From Rhodospirillaceae bacterium (GTDB lineage: Bacteria > Pseudomonadota > Alphaproteobacteria > Rhodospirillales > Rhodospirillaceae): 64,000 nt of DNA. The translations under genes were made by a program, and so were the position numbers. The stretch covers positions 86,756-150,755 of the forward strand of contig SHWP01000001.1 of NCBI GenBank assembly GCA_009693785.1, in the 5' to 3' direction. Positions 7,865 through 16,863 of the stretch are shown piece by piece (position 1 is the first letter of the stretch; each line of letters opens with the position of its first letter). The notes under the pieces were generated by a model. It did no database searches. It was given only the letters and a program-made list of their open reading frames with translations, and had not been told where the DNA came from.

Positions 7865-9007
7865 CTACTCTGCCGCTTGGGCGCGTACGGCTTTGGCCGC
7901 AATACGCGGTACTGCAGGAAATGCCCAGCCTGCAGGGGTCTTGCGCCGGGCGGGCGAGGGAATCAGCAACGGTTTGTTGTCTGCGGCCATCTCTCGACGG
8001 GCTTTCGCGTCAATCTGCCAGCCCTTTTCGCGCATGCCACGCAAGATACGGTGAAACGCACCGACTAAGTGGTCGTGTTCGGTTTGCACTTCCCAATCAC
8101 GCGCGACGGTTGGGCTTTTTGGGTAAATCTCTTCGCATATCTTGCGGTCTTCGCGAATGGCTTGTTCGTTGCGTTTAATGTTGGTTTTGTCGAAAAATGG
8201 GTGTGTCATGAACGCGCGGAAGAATAACAGCCGATTCTGAACGTGCTCATCATCGATGGGCGTGGCAAAATGGTAAAACGCGAAATGCATCTTCGAGCCT
8301 TCGCCGCCGATGAACACTTGCACGCGGCGGCAGAACCCGGGCAGTTTGAATTTTAAGTATGACGGCACACCCTTGCCTTCCTTGCGCAACAACCGCCACA
8401 GGCCGCGATTGGGTTGCGACTTGGCGATTAAGTGCGTGGCAAAACCGTGCTCGGAAAAATCTTCCACCACGTGATCGGGCGGGCGGGCGCGATGCTCTTC
8501 ACCAAAGGCGCCATGCACGAAATGGGAATGAACATAATCAAGATCAATTTCGACCGCCCGTTCGTAACTGCAGTTCCAAACTTCATTGACGTCGATCTGG
8601 CGGTATTTGGAATCGCCGACCTCTGGGATGTCGAACGGTGGCGCTGCCTGCTCGGGCTCATCGCCCAGGAACACCCAAATCAATCCATTTTTCTCAATGA
8701 CGGGGTATGCGTCGACTTTGGCTTGCGGCAGTTCGATCTTATCGGGTTGCGTTTGCGAGGGAATGCGCACGCACTGGCCGTCGCGGTTAAAGCGCCAGCC
8801 GTGGTAGGGGCAGGCCACGCTGCCATCGTCACGGCATTTTCCGCCCGCTAAATTCGCACCCCGGTGAGGGCAGACATTGCTCAGGCATGCAGCCTTGCCC
8901 GTCTTGTCGCGAAACAGCACAAAGTCGCACCCCAACATCCGGACCTTGATGGGCTCGGCGCTTAAGCTCGCGCTACGTTCGGCGACGTACCACACGTTGG
9001 TAAACAT
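7865..9007 (-). CDS. Rieske non-heme iron aromatic-ring-type oxygenase subunit
   Basis: A 380-residue alpha subunit of a Rieske oxygenase. The [2Fe-2S] ligands are C46-x-H48 (CPHRGA) and C66-x2-H69 (CPYHGW). The mononuclear iron site is D157-x2-H160-x4-H165 (DLDYVHSHFVH), and the C-terminal half is the usual helix-grip catalytic domain. Enzymes of this single-subunit type demethylate or hydroxylate aromatics, sterols or alkaloids with electrons from a separate reductase, and no reductase is encoded nearby. A degenerate paralogue lies at 11.5-12.6 kb, separated by three small catabolism-type genes. The substrate cannot be read from sequence. Confidence 0.88.
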   Translation of the reverse strand: MFTNVWYVAERSASLSAEPIKVRMLGCDFVLFRDKTGKAACLSNVCPHRGANLAGGKCRDDGSVACPYHGWRFNRDGQCVRIPSQTQPDKIELPQAKVDAYPVIEKNGLIWVFLGDEPEQAAPPFDIPEVGDSKYRQIDVNEVWNCSYERAVEIDLDYVHSHFVHGAFGEEHRARPPDHVVEDFSEHGFATHLIAKSQPNRGLWRLLRKEGKGVPSYLKFKLPGFCRRVQVFIGGEGSKMHFAFYHFATPIDDEHVQNRLLFFRAFMTHPFFDKTNIKRNEQAIREDRKICEEIYPKSPTVARDWEVQTEHDHLVGAFHRILRGMREKGWQIDAKARREMAADNKPLLIPSPARRKTPAGWAFPAVPRIAAKAVRAQAAE

Positions 9008-9050
9008 GACCGCATCTCCCCGCTGTTCAAATGTAGCTTATCACTTGCTT

Positions 9051-9413
9051 CTAGCTTTTCACTGGAAACGCCCAGGCCCGGCGCAGCTTGCCGTCCTTGA
9101 TTTCATAGACGCCCAGTGTGACCTGGGTTTTGGGCCCTTGTGGGGTCTCAAACGTATCCTTCTCCTCGGCAACGATGTAGTTACCTACGCTCATGGTGCG
9201 GTCCACCGCCGAACCGGTATAGGGCACAGTCTTGAAAAATGCAGCCATGCGCTCGGCCACCTCTGCCTTGCCCGAAGCCGACTTGACCGCGCTGCCGTCA
9301 TCGAGAATGCGAAACCAGGCGTAATCGTCGGCCAAATCCGCCAGCATCGCCGTGGTGTCTTTGCGCGTGAAGGCGTCGCGCTGGCGTTGCACTAATGCCG
9401 CGAATTCATCCAT
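9051..9413 (-). CDS. NTF2-like (SnoaL/DUF4440-type) small protein
   Basis: A 120-residue protein with the NTF2-like cone fold: an N-terminal helix containing RQRDAFTRKDTTAMLADL, then a beta-rich part ending in KDGKLRRAWAF. I chose ATG 9413 because GGGAGAG precedes it; an upstream ATG at 9440 has no such site. Members act as small isomerases, hydratases or binding proteins. It sits 43 bases upstream of the Rieske gene on the same strand, so it may share its transcript and its substrate pathway. The specific role is unknown. Confidence 0.7.
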   Translation of the reverse strand: MDEFAALVQRQRDAFTRKDTTAMLADLADDYAWFRILDDGSAVKSASGKAEVAERMAAFFKTVPYTGSAVDRTMSVGNYIVAEEKDTFETPQGPKTQVTLGVYEIKDGKLRRAWAFPVKS

Positions 9414-9498
9414 CGGTCTCTCCCGTTTGCCGCGTTGCAATCTGCTCAGAATACCGCATGATCAATCGTAGGATAGCGCGCTGTTACAGGACACACGC

Positions 9499-10140
9499 AT
9501 GAAGATCGCTATTTTAGGCGCGGGCGGCATGACGGGCGAACGGCTGATTGCTGAAGCTCTGAAACGCGGCCATCATATTATCGGCCTTGCCCGCACACCG
9601 GCCAACATCAAGGGCGATCCCGCCAAAGTCGAGAAGAAGCTCGGTGATGCCTTTGACCGGCCATCTGTCATCGAGGGCCTCGCCGGTGCCGATGCTGTCA
9701 TTACCACGGTGGGCAAACGCGATCTGTTCGACAAACGCTATTGGCTGAATACCGAAGCGCACCGTAATGTGCTTGATGGCATGAAACAGCATGGCATCAA
9801 GCGCTTGGTTGCGATCTCGTCATTCGGTGCGGCGTTAGATTTCACCAGACCTGGAATTCGCCGGAAAATATATTTGTATTTGCGCCGCCGTTATTACGGC
9901 GACATGCAGGAGATGGAGCGCATGGTCACGGGTGCGGGGCTTGAGGGCATCGCGTTACGCGCGCCCATGCTCTACAACACGCCCGCCAAGTCGGCGTATT
10001 TCATCGAGAAAGGCCGCAATGTGCCGGGCGGGCGTAGCGTATCGCGCGAAGACTTGGCGGCATTCGTGCTCGATTGCATTGAAAAGCCGGATTATGTCGG
10101 CCAAGTCGTCTCGTTGGCCGATCAGCGCGATGCGTCTTAA
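9499..10140 (+). CDS. NAD(P)-binding atypical SDR protein
   Basis: A 213-residue protein of the NAD(P)H-binding, atypical SDR type. The dinucleotide motif GAGGMTGERL lies near residues 7-16, followed by GLARTP, which would contact the ribose/phosphate, and an AVITTVGKRD strand. The active-site YxxxK is not evident, as in NmrA/YwnB-like members that bind cofactor or isomerise substrates. It begins the plus-strand pair with the MFS carrier (9-base gap), opposite the Rieske/NTF2 pair. It could be a redox enzyme of the same catabolic set or a regulator-like protein. Confidence 0.75.
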   Translation: MKIAILGAGGMTGERLIAEALKRGHHIIGLARTPANIKGDPAKVEKKLGDAFDRPSVIEGLAGADAVITTVGKRDLFDKRYWLNTEAHRNVLDGMKQHGIKRLVAISSFGAALDFTRPGIRRKIYLYLRRRYYGDMQEMERMVTGAGLEGIALRAPMLYNTPAKSAYFIEKGRNVPGGRSVSREDLAAFVLDCIEKPDYVGQVVSLADQRDAS

Positions 10141-10149
10141 CCGCGCAGA

Positions 10150-11508
10150 ATGACCGCTCCACCAAAACAATCCTCGCTCACTATCGGCCAGCAAATTGGA
10201 TGGGCGGCCGGAACCCATGGCACGTCCACCATGATCGGTGTTTTGGTCACGATCATGCTGGGGTACCTGACGACAGTACTTGGTATCGACGCGGCCATTG
10301 CCGGGGCGATTATCTTTGCTTCGCGCCTGTACGATGTGATTATCGACCCGCTCATGGGTCATGTCAGCGACCGCACGCAATCTAAATTAGGACGCCGCCG
10401 TGTTTATTTGCTTTGGGGCGCGGCCGCCTGCTTCATCACCTTTGTTCTAATTTTCAACGTGCCTGACATCGTCGACATGACGGTGCGGGTAGTCTATGTC
10501 GCGGTGCTGCTGTTTCTCTTCAATACGGCTTACACGGTGTTCAATATTCCGTATCTCGCGATGCCCGCTGAGATGACCGAGCACTATCACGAGCGCACGA
10601 TTTTGATGTCGTACCGGGTAATTTTCTTTACCACGGCATCGTTGATGATTTTTCTTGGGACTGCGGGCCTGACAAAGGTATTTGGCGCAAGCCAAGGTTA
10701 TAATGTTTTTGGCTGGCTTGTGGGCGGGGCCATGGGGATCAGCATGCTCGCGTCTTTTTTCAGCAGCGCCAAAGCCCCACGCTATGAACGTTCGGAAAAA
10801 GTACAATTACCCCTTCGCGAACAAATTCGCCTTGTGCTCGCAAACAAGCCTTTTGCGATCTACTTGGGCGTTAAGTTGCTTCAACTCACCGCCCAAGCCA
10901 GTTCGAACGCCGCGCTACTTTTTTTCGGCGCGTATGTGTTGAAGAATCAACAAACCATGCTGCTGGCGTTTGGCTCATTCTTCCCCGTTGGCACATTCTT
11001 GGCCATTCCAGCCTGGGTCTGGTTGGGTAGGCGCTTTGGCAAACGTAATTCGTTCATGGCGGCGGGCGTAATTTATGCCGCGGTCATGCTAACGTGGCTG
11101 CTTGTGAACGAGGGCGAACCGACCTGGGCGTTGGGCATTCGGTTGCTATTCCTTGGTGCGGCAGTTTCTGGCGTACTGGTGATGGGTTTTGCCATATTGC
11201 CCGACACCATCGAGTATGACCGCCGCCGCACGGGCATTAACCGCGAGGGCGTTTATGCTGGGCTCTATTCGACTATGGAAAAACTAGCCGCGGCTTTTGG
11301 GCCATTGATTTTCGGCGGCTATCTTGGTGTGGCGGGCTTTCAATCGAGCCTTGGCGGCGAGGTGGTGGCACAGCCCGATGCGGCGATCTCGGCTATCTAT
11401 ATCGGCATGGCGGTGATTCCCGCTGTGGTCTCATTGCTGAGCGCAGCGTTGTTGAGCTTCTACGATCTCAGCGAAGCAAAACTCAAGGCCACGACTCTGA
11501 TCGTCTAG
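10150..11508 (+). CDS. MFS transporter, GPH-like sugar/organic-acid:cation symporter type
   Basis: A 452-residue polytopic membrane protein with about twelve hydrophobic helices. The loop GHVSDRTQSKLGRRRVY near residues 73-90 is the diagnostic cytoplasmic loop of the glycoside-pentoside-hexuronide symporter branch, and the second-half equivalent LGRRFGKRN is also present. It would import a small organic solute with a cation. It lies 9 bases after the NAD(P)-binding protein and is convergent with the degenerate Rieske gene (2 bases between stops). By context it may import the substrate of the oxygenases; that is inference. Confidence 0.82.
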   Translation: MTAPPKQSSLTIGQQIGWAAGTHGTSTMIGVLVTIMLGYLTTVLGIDAAIAGAIIFASRLYDVIIDPLMGHVSDRTQSKLGRRRVYLLWGAAACFITFVLIFNVPDIVDMTVRVVYVAVLLFLFNTAYTVFNIPYLAMPAEMTEHYHERTILMSYRVIFFTTASLMIFLGTAGLTKVFGASQGYNVFGWLVGGAMGISMLASFFSSAKAPRYERSEKVQLPLREQIRLVLANKPFAIYLGVKLLQLTAQASSNAALLFFGAYVLKNQQTMLLAFGSFFPVGTFLAIPAWVWLGRRFGKRNSFMAAGVIYAAVMLTWLLVNEGEPTWALGIRLLFLGAAVSGVLVMGFAILPDTIEYDRRRTGINREGVYAGLYSTMEKLAAAFGPLIFGGYLGVAGFQSSLGGEVVAQPDAAISAIYIGMAVIPAVVSLLSAALLSFYDLSEAKLKATTLIV

Positions 11509-11510
11509 GG

Positions 11511-12639
11511 CTACTCCGCTGCCGCCCGGCTTTCATCGGCTACCGGCAACCTTGGTGCTTCGGGGAAAACCCAGCCCTTCGGATCCTCGCGCCGGGTGGG
11601 GCTGGGAATCACCGCCGCCTTCACGCCCTTCATGGTTTCGGCATAGAGCTTGGCATCAAGCCCCCAGCCGCGCCGGTAGAGCTCATCGCGTTTTTTACGA
11701 AACGCGATCATCATGCCGTCGGATTGCACCGAGTACTCGTCTTGGGCGCGGGTCGGCAGTTCCAGCGGCGTCAGGCGGCTGATGACCTCGTGATCTTGCT
11801 CGAAGATCTTGATATTGCGCTTGTAGGTATCTCTGTCGAACAGCCGCGACGTGAAAAAGTTGCGCAGCGAAATCCAATGGGTAAGCGTCGTATTTTCATC
11901 CACCGGCGTGTTCACGTCGATCAGCACGTTGGACCATTTGGGTGTGATTTGAATGCGCAGCACGATGCACAGCCCCGCGATATGCCATTCGGGCTGTGCC
12001 ACCACCTCTTCGCGCTCAGAGCTGCGAATATATTTCCATAATCCGGAATAGGGGGTGTGCGCATTGCCAGGCGTGCTTTGGCGCTCCACTCCCCTTGTTC
12101 CATGTTGAAATTCTTGATCTCAGGGCGATTGCGGTTGCCAAACGAGGGGTGAACAAAAGAGGCGCGAGCAAAGTCCACGCCGTTCTCCACCACCCGGCCA
12201 TAATTAGCTTTCCATAAAAATGTCCCGCGCACTGGACGAAGCGCAGGGTTGTCGAACTCAGCGACGACCGGTAGAGGCGGGCGCTGCGCTGCAGGTGCGT
12301 CGCCTAAAAATACCCAACCCAGCCAAATCGTTCCTCAACCGGGTATGAGTCCACACGCACCCGCTTGGGCATGTTTGTGCCGGGGTGGGCGGGAATCTCG
12401 GTGCAGGCGCCATCGGCCTTGTAGCGCCAACCATGATACGGGCACTCGATGCAACCATTGTGCAGCCGCCCCCGCGACAAGGAGCCGCCGCGGTGAACGC
12501 AGATATCGCTGACGCAGTTGATTTTGCCCGATCTATCGCGGAACAGCGCGAAGTCATGGCCCAGCATGCGCACGTGCTTGGGTTTGTCATGGGGCACGTC
12601 GGCGGCATCGCATGCGACATACCAGGTATTGATCAGCAT
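11511..12639 (-). pseudogene. Second Rieske oxygenase, broken by two frameshifts
   Basis: A decayed paralogue of the Rieske gene at 7.9-9.0 kb. The N-terminal part (from ATG 12639) keeps the cluster motifs CVHRGG and CPYHGW, then stops at 12304 after GWVGYF. Reading continues in another frame if one T is restored to the run at 12306-12310, giving FLGDAPAAQRPP, which matches the paralogue's FLGDEP. A second one-base loss lies in the G run (minus-strand C run) at 12051-12055, after which GLWKYIR to the C-terminus is intact. Restoring both bases gives 377 codons, close to the 380-residue paralogue. In addition the iron ligand expected as His in DFA-H-ASFVH is Arg (CGC), so the enzyme would probably be inactive even without frameshifts. 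Confidence 0.85.
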
Positions 12640-12720
12640 GGTTTGGCTCCGGCGTTAAGTTTTCATCTTAATACGCATCGGAAGCAGTTTCAGAGCGCGA
12701 CTTGGGCTTGGAACATAAAT

Positions 12721-14438
12721 TTAAGTACCGACATTAAAGCCAGTTTTGGCCAGCAAGGCGTAAAACTCGCGAATCGCCTTTTCCTTTTCAGCCGGTTCAG
12801 CGATATCGCTAGTGTATTCGCTGACAAAATCTTTGCGCCGCAGATAACCCACCACGCTATCGCGGGCAATTGAGGTGGCCTTGCCCACGGTTAGAACGCC
12901 GCCCGTGCAGAACATCACCAGGCGTTTGGCCCGTTCGCGGAAGGGCAGCGCCTTATCATCGATACGTTCGATCACTTTGTTGGTGATGAGATATTGCGAC
13001 ACCACTTCATCGAACTTTGTCGCCAGCGAGGACTTCAAAGATTCGCCCAATTGAGAATCCAACACCAAACGCTGAACTTGGGCGGCCTCCTGCAGCCGGG
13101 CCTTTTGAGTCTTAGCTTCGGGCGCGATTTTTTGAATCGTATCAAGCTGGCCAACGAAAGTTTTTAATTGAGTCATGATGGCATCGGTCAAGTTGGGGTC
13201 GCCAGTGGGGTCGTACATGGCGATCAGGTAAACGAATTTGCGCGTGGTCGAGCTTAGCTTGTCGCGCACTTCCTCCATGGCTTTCTTGCGGCCCGACAGA
13301 CCACCCAAATTGATCAGCCGCGCCCAGCGATCGGTAAGCCCATACGCCATGCTGCGCCCGCCCGTCACACCATGATCGGTCACAACACGGTTGAGAATTT
13401 GCAGGAAAATTTCGCGGTCGGCTGTGGTGTCCTCGGTATTCGTTAGCCGCGTCGGCCCCTTCAGATCGCGCTCGATACGGTCGAACAGAATTTTTTTGCG
13501 CGCGGCAGGCCTTCAGCAGTGAACAGAACGTTAAGTAGATCGACCAGATCTTCGACCGCGAACTTGCTCGGTTGGCATTTGCCTTCGACCAGGTCGAGCA
13601 TGCGCATGATCGCATCGCCCATGTGTTTGGATACGCCAATGACGTCCTTGATCACGGTCTTGGCGATCAGAATGTCCGACATCATTTCATCGACCATGTC
13701 CCGTGCGCGCTGATCCTTCAGCGTTTTGGCCATGGGCAGCAGTTCGGCCATTTTGCCGAGCCACCCGGTCCACTGCACCGAGGCACGTACCAACGCGGTG
13801 TTGGCCATGTACCTGCGCTCGTTCTCGTCGGCGACCTTGGAATCGATTTGGGCCCAAACGTCATCGAGTGACGAGCCCTTTAGCTCTGGCAAGGGCTTAC
13901 TATCGATCTCACGCGCCCGCGCGGCGATACGGTCGATCGCGGCGTAGATGATGTCCTTGCGTTTGCGGCTGTCGGTGCTGGTGGCGCGTGCATGCAGCGA
14001 AGCAATTTTGTCGACCGCCGAAGGCACCATGCTGTCGAGGTTGAGCGCGCGCTTCAGGCTCTTGTGGCTATGCAACATTTCCAGCGGCGTCATTTCCATT
14101 TTCTCGAGGTACTTCGAGAAAACGCGCGCCATCGTTGTGCGGGCTTGGGTCTCGTAATATTCCGACACCTGTTCGCAGAGCGGGGCGTCGTCGACCGGCG
14201 TGATGGAGAAATCTTCCTTCTTGTCGATCTCTTTCATCTCCTTGAAGATTTCGCTTTCGCGACGATTGTCGGAACCAAAATGCGATTCTTTAATGATCCG
14301 CACGCCCTCGGTATCTTTCAAGGCCAACAGTTCATCGGCTTTGCGTTTGGCAGCCTCCTCCGTCGGCAGCACATCGCTGATGTGCCACTTGTTGGCCTTT
14401 GAGACCTGAACCTCGAATTTAACCCGGCCAGAATTCAT
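12721..14438 (-). CDS. Hypothetical protein of about 570 residues, interrupted by one frameshift at an A7 run
   Basis: I do not recognise this family. The first part, from ATG 14438 (GAGGG about 10 bases upstream) to a stop at 13461, is highly charged and helical (KRKADELLALKD, IDRIAARAREID, ALVRASVQWTGWLGKMAELLPMAK). It then runs out of frame after LPRAKKF. The second part, to 12721, is also helical and ends EFYALLAKTGFNVGT. Both join if one A is added to the A7 run (T7 at 13491-13497 on the plus strand), giving LPRAKKILFDRIERDLKG. The run in frame is A_AAA_AAA, so a -1 ribosomal slip would give the same product. The likely role is a cytoplasmic helical scaffold or regulator; nothing more can be said. 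Confidence 0.6.
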
Positions 14439-14538
14439 CGCCGCCGTAGCCCTCATCCCCTGAGAAAGCCGGACTGTCGTAGCAAATTGTTAATGATCGG
14501 CAAAGAGGTGAACGCCCTTGCGGCCAGCCCAAAGGGCC

Positions 14539-16197
14539 TTATCCAGCCTTGAAATCCTTGAATTGTGTGCGCAGCTTGCTCTTTTGGATTTTACCTGTGG
14601 CGCCCAGGGGAATGGCATCCACAAAGGCTATGGCTTCGGGAAGCCACCACTTCGGTACCTTGGTCGCGAGAAAGGCGTTAACCTCTTCCAGGCTGGGTTT
14701 TGCCGTGCCCCGGGCGACGCAAATCAGGAGCGGCCGCTCCTGCCATTTAGGGTGCGGGATGCCGATGACCGCCGCATGGGCAATCTGAGGGTGACCTAAA
14801 GCAGCGTTTTCCAAATCCACCGAGCTTATCCATTCCCCCCCGGATTTGATGACATCCTTGGCCCGGTCGGTGATGTGCATGTAGCCGTCGGCATCGAGGG
14901 TGGCGATATCGCCCGTATCGAACCAGCCATCTGGTGTAAGGGCTGAGGTGCCAGCTTTAAAGTATGACTTGGCGATCCAGGGGCCGCGGACTTGCAAATT
15001 GCCGGGGGTCTGGCCATCACGCGCCAAGGGTGTCCCGGCTTCATCAACAATACGCATCTCAACGCCGTAGACGACGCGGCCTTGTTTTAGTTTCTGGCGC
15101 ATCTGTTCGGCGCGCGGTTTTTTCTGAAACTTGGGCTTCAAGGTGTTAACCACCCCCAAGGGTGACATCTCGGTCATGCCCCAAGCGTGGTTGACTTGAA
15201 TACCGAACTCTAACTCGTATGCATCGATCAACATTTCCGAGGCTGCTGCACCACCCACGAGTACTCGCTGCAGCGATTTTGGTTTGCGGCCCTTCTCGCG
15301 CATGGTGGTCAGCAAACCCATCCATACCGTCGGTACGCCCTGTGAACACGTGACCGCTTCATCATCCATCAGCCTGAACAAGTTCGGCCCGTCGAGATCA
15401 CGGCCCGGCATTACCAAGGCTGCACCGCTCATCGGCCCCGCATAAGGCACGCCCCAGGCATTGACATGAAACATGGGCACCACCGGCAACACGCGGTCGT
15501 CGGTGGACAGGCCCATGGTCGAGGTGAGGCAACAGGCAAAGGAATGCAACACCAGCGCACGATGGCTATAGAGCACGCCCTTTGGGTTTCCGGTGGTACC
15601 CGAGGTGTAGCACAGCGAGGCTGCAGTGTTTTCGTCGAACTCTGGCCAATCGAACGTATCGCTGTGTTGGCCAATGAGTTCTTCATAAGTCACAACGTCG
15701 GATAGGCCTGGATGATTGGGCCGGTGAGCGTTATCTGTCAGCGCGATCCGGTGCAGCAAGCTCGGGCTACCCTTGCAGTTCTCAGCCACGGCATCGGCAA
15801 AGGTCAGGTCGAAGAACAACAGGCGGTCTTCGGCATGGTCGATGATATAGCGCATCTGCTCGCCCGACAGGCGCGGGTTGATGGTGTGGCAAATCGCGCC
15901 GATTCCCGCGACGGCGAAATACAATTCCATATGCCGCCAGGTGTTCCACGCCAAAGTCGCCACCCGGTCGCCGGGCTTGATGCCCAAAGCAATGAGCGCG
16001 TTGGCGAGCCGCTGCGTGCGGCGATAAAGCTCTGCGTAGGTGGTGCGGTGAATCGGGCCCTCGACGCTACGGGTCACGACTTCGGTATCGGAGTGAAATT
16101 GCGCCGCATATTGCAACAACGGCACCACCAGCAGCGGGCGATCCATCATTAGGCCATGCAATGCGCCCGGCAGTAATCCTGGTGTTTCGCGTGACAT
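14539..16197 (-). CDS. Acyl-CoA synthetase (AMP-dependent, medium/long-chain type)
   Basis: A 552-residue adenylate-forming acyl-CoA ligase. The ATP-binding motif YTSGTTGNPKGVLYSH is complete, as are the A5 motif HAWGMTEMSPLG, the hinge GWFDTGDIA and TDRAKDVIKSGGEWIS, and the C-terminal catalytic Lys in PLGATGKIQKSKLR. GGGGAG five bases upstream supports ATG 16197 rather than the in-frame start at 16221. Unlike the left-edge ligase it has the canonical CoA-ligase motifs and no linked ACP gene, so it probably feeds beta-oxidation or aryl/alkanoate catabolism. The Lrp/AsnC gene lies just upstream on the same strand. Confidence 0.88.
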   Translation of the reverse strand: MSRETPGLLPGALHGLMMDRPLLVVPLLQYAAQFHSDTEVVTRSVEGPIHRTTYAELYRRTQRLANALIALGIKPGDRVATLAWNTWRHMELYFAVAGIGAICHTINPRLSGEQMRYIIDHAEDRLLFFDLTFADAVAENCKGSPSLLHRIALTDNAHRPNHPGLSDVVTYEELIGQHSDTFDWPEFDENTAASLCYTSGTTGNPKGVLYSHRALVLHSFACCLTSTMGLSTDDRVLPVVPMFHVNAWGVPYAGPMSGAALVMPGRDLDGPNLFRLMDDEAVTCSQGVPTVWMGLLTTMREKGRKPKSLQRVLVGGAAASEMLIDAYELEFGIQVNHAWGMTEMSPLGVVNTLKPKFQKKPRAEQMRQKLKQGRVVYGVEMRIVDEAGTPLARDGQTPGNLQVRGPWIAKSYFKAGTSALTPDGWFDTGDIATLDADGYMHITDRAKDVIKSGGEWISSVDLENAALGHPQIAHAAVIGIPHPKWQERPLLICVARGTAKPSLEEVNAFLATKVPKWWLPEAIAFVDAIPLGATGKIQKSKLRTQFKDFKAG

Positions 16198-16262
16198 TAC
16201 CGCTCCCCTTTGTCTGCGCATGCTATCGTCCCTGATGCTGCGGCTCTAGCCTTTCCCGCTTC

Positions 16263-16736
16263 TTATATGGGGAGTGGCAACGCGGTTCGAAAGCTGACTT
16301 GTTTCAAGGCGAAGCTCGACTGAATGCTCGCGATCGCTGGAATTCGCGTCAGGTGCTCTTTCAAAAAGCGTTCATAAGCGGCCAAGTCGGCGGTCACAAC
16401 ACGCAGCAAATAATCCGCGGTTCCTGTCATCAGGTAACACTCCATCACTTCTGGCAGAGCGCGAATGCGGCTTTCGAATTCATCGAGTGCCCGTTCCGAT
16501 TGTTCCTTCAGTGTCACGGATATGAAAACGCTAACGGGCAGACCGACAGCGTTCTGGTCAAGTAGCGTCATGTACCCTTTGATGATGCCACTGTCTTCCA
16601 ATTGGCGAAGCCGCCGGAGACACGGTGATGCTGACAGGCCGACGCGTTCGGCTAGCTCAACGTTTGTGAGCCGTGCGTTTTCCTGGACGATCCGCAAAAG
16701 CCGCACATCGGTAGCATCAAGGGCATGTTTTGGCAT
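16263..16736 (-). CDS. Lrp/AsnC family transcriptional regulator
   Basis: A 157-residue Lrp/AsnC regulator. The N-terminal helix-turn-helix (about residues 5-55) contains NVELAERVGLSASPCLRRL and is followed by the linker IIKGYMTLLD. The C-terminal RAM effector domain (about 70-145) has the family pattern EVMECYLMTGTADYLLRVV. Such proteins bind amino acids and control the adjacent divergent gene. Here that is the transketolase/AceE-like gene, 127 bases away, with an inverted repeat close to this gene's own start. Confidence 0.9.
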   Translation of the reverse strand: MPKHALDATDVRLLRIVQENARLTNVELAERVGLSASPCLRRLRQLEDSGIIKGYMTLLDQNAVGLPVSVFISVTLKEQSERALDEFESRIRALPEVMECYLMTGTADYLLRVVTADLAAYERFLKEHLTRIPAIASIQSSFALKQVSFRTALPLPI

Positions 16737-16747
16737 AAATCACCAAT

Positions 16748-16773
16748 AATTACTAAAATAATCGTAGTTAATT
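16748..16773. promoter_or_regulatory. Candidate Lrp/AsnC operator (imperfect inverted repeat)
   Basis: AATTACTA at 16748-16755 and TAGTTAATT at 16765-16773 form an AT-rich imperfect palindrome with a 9-base spacer. It lies 12 bases from the regulator start in the divergent gap, which fits autoregulation and control of the transketolase-like gene. Confidence 0.45.
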
Positions 16774-16863
16774 GTGTTTATCATGCCTTTTCAGCAATGA
16801 ATAGCAAGGACCTGCCGAGGACCCCCGCTTTAATATCCGCGCGAAAGAGGGAGGCGGTGGACG

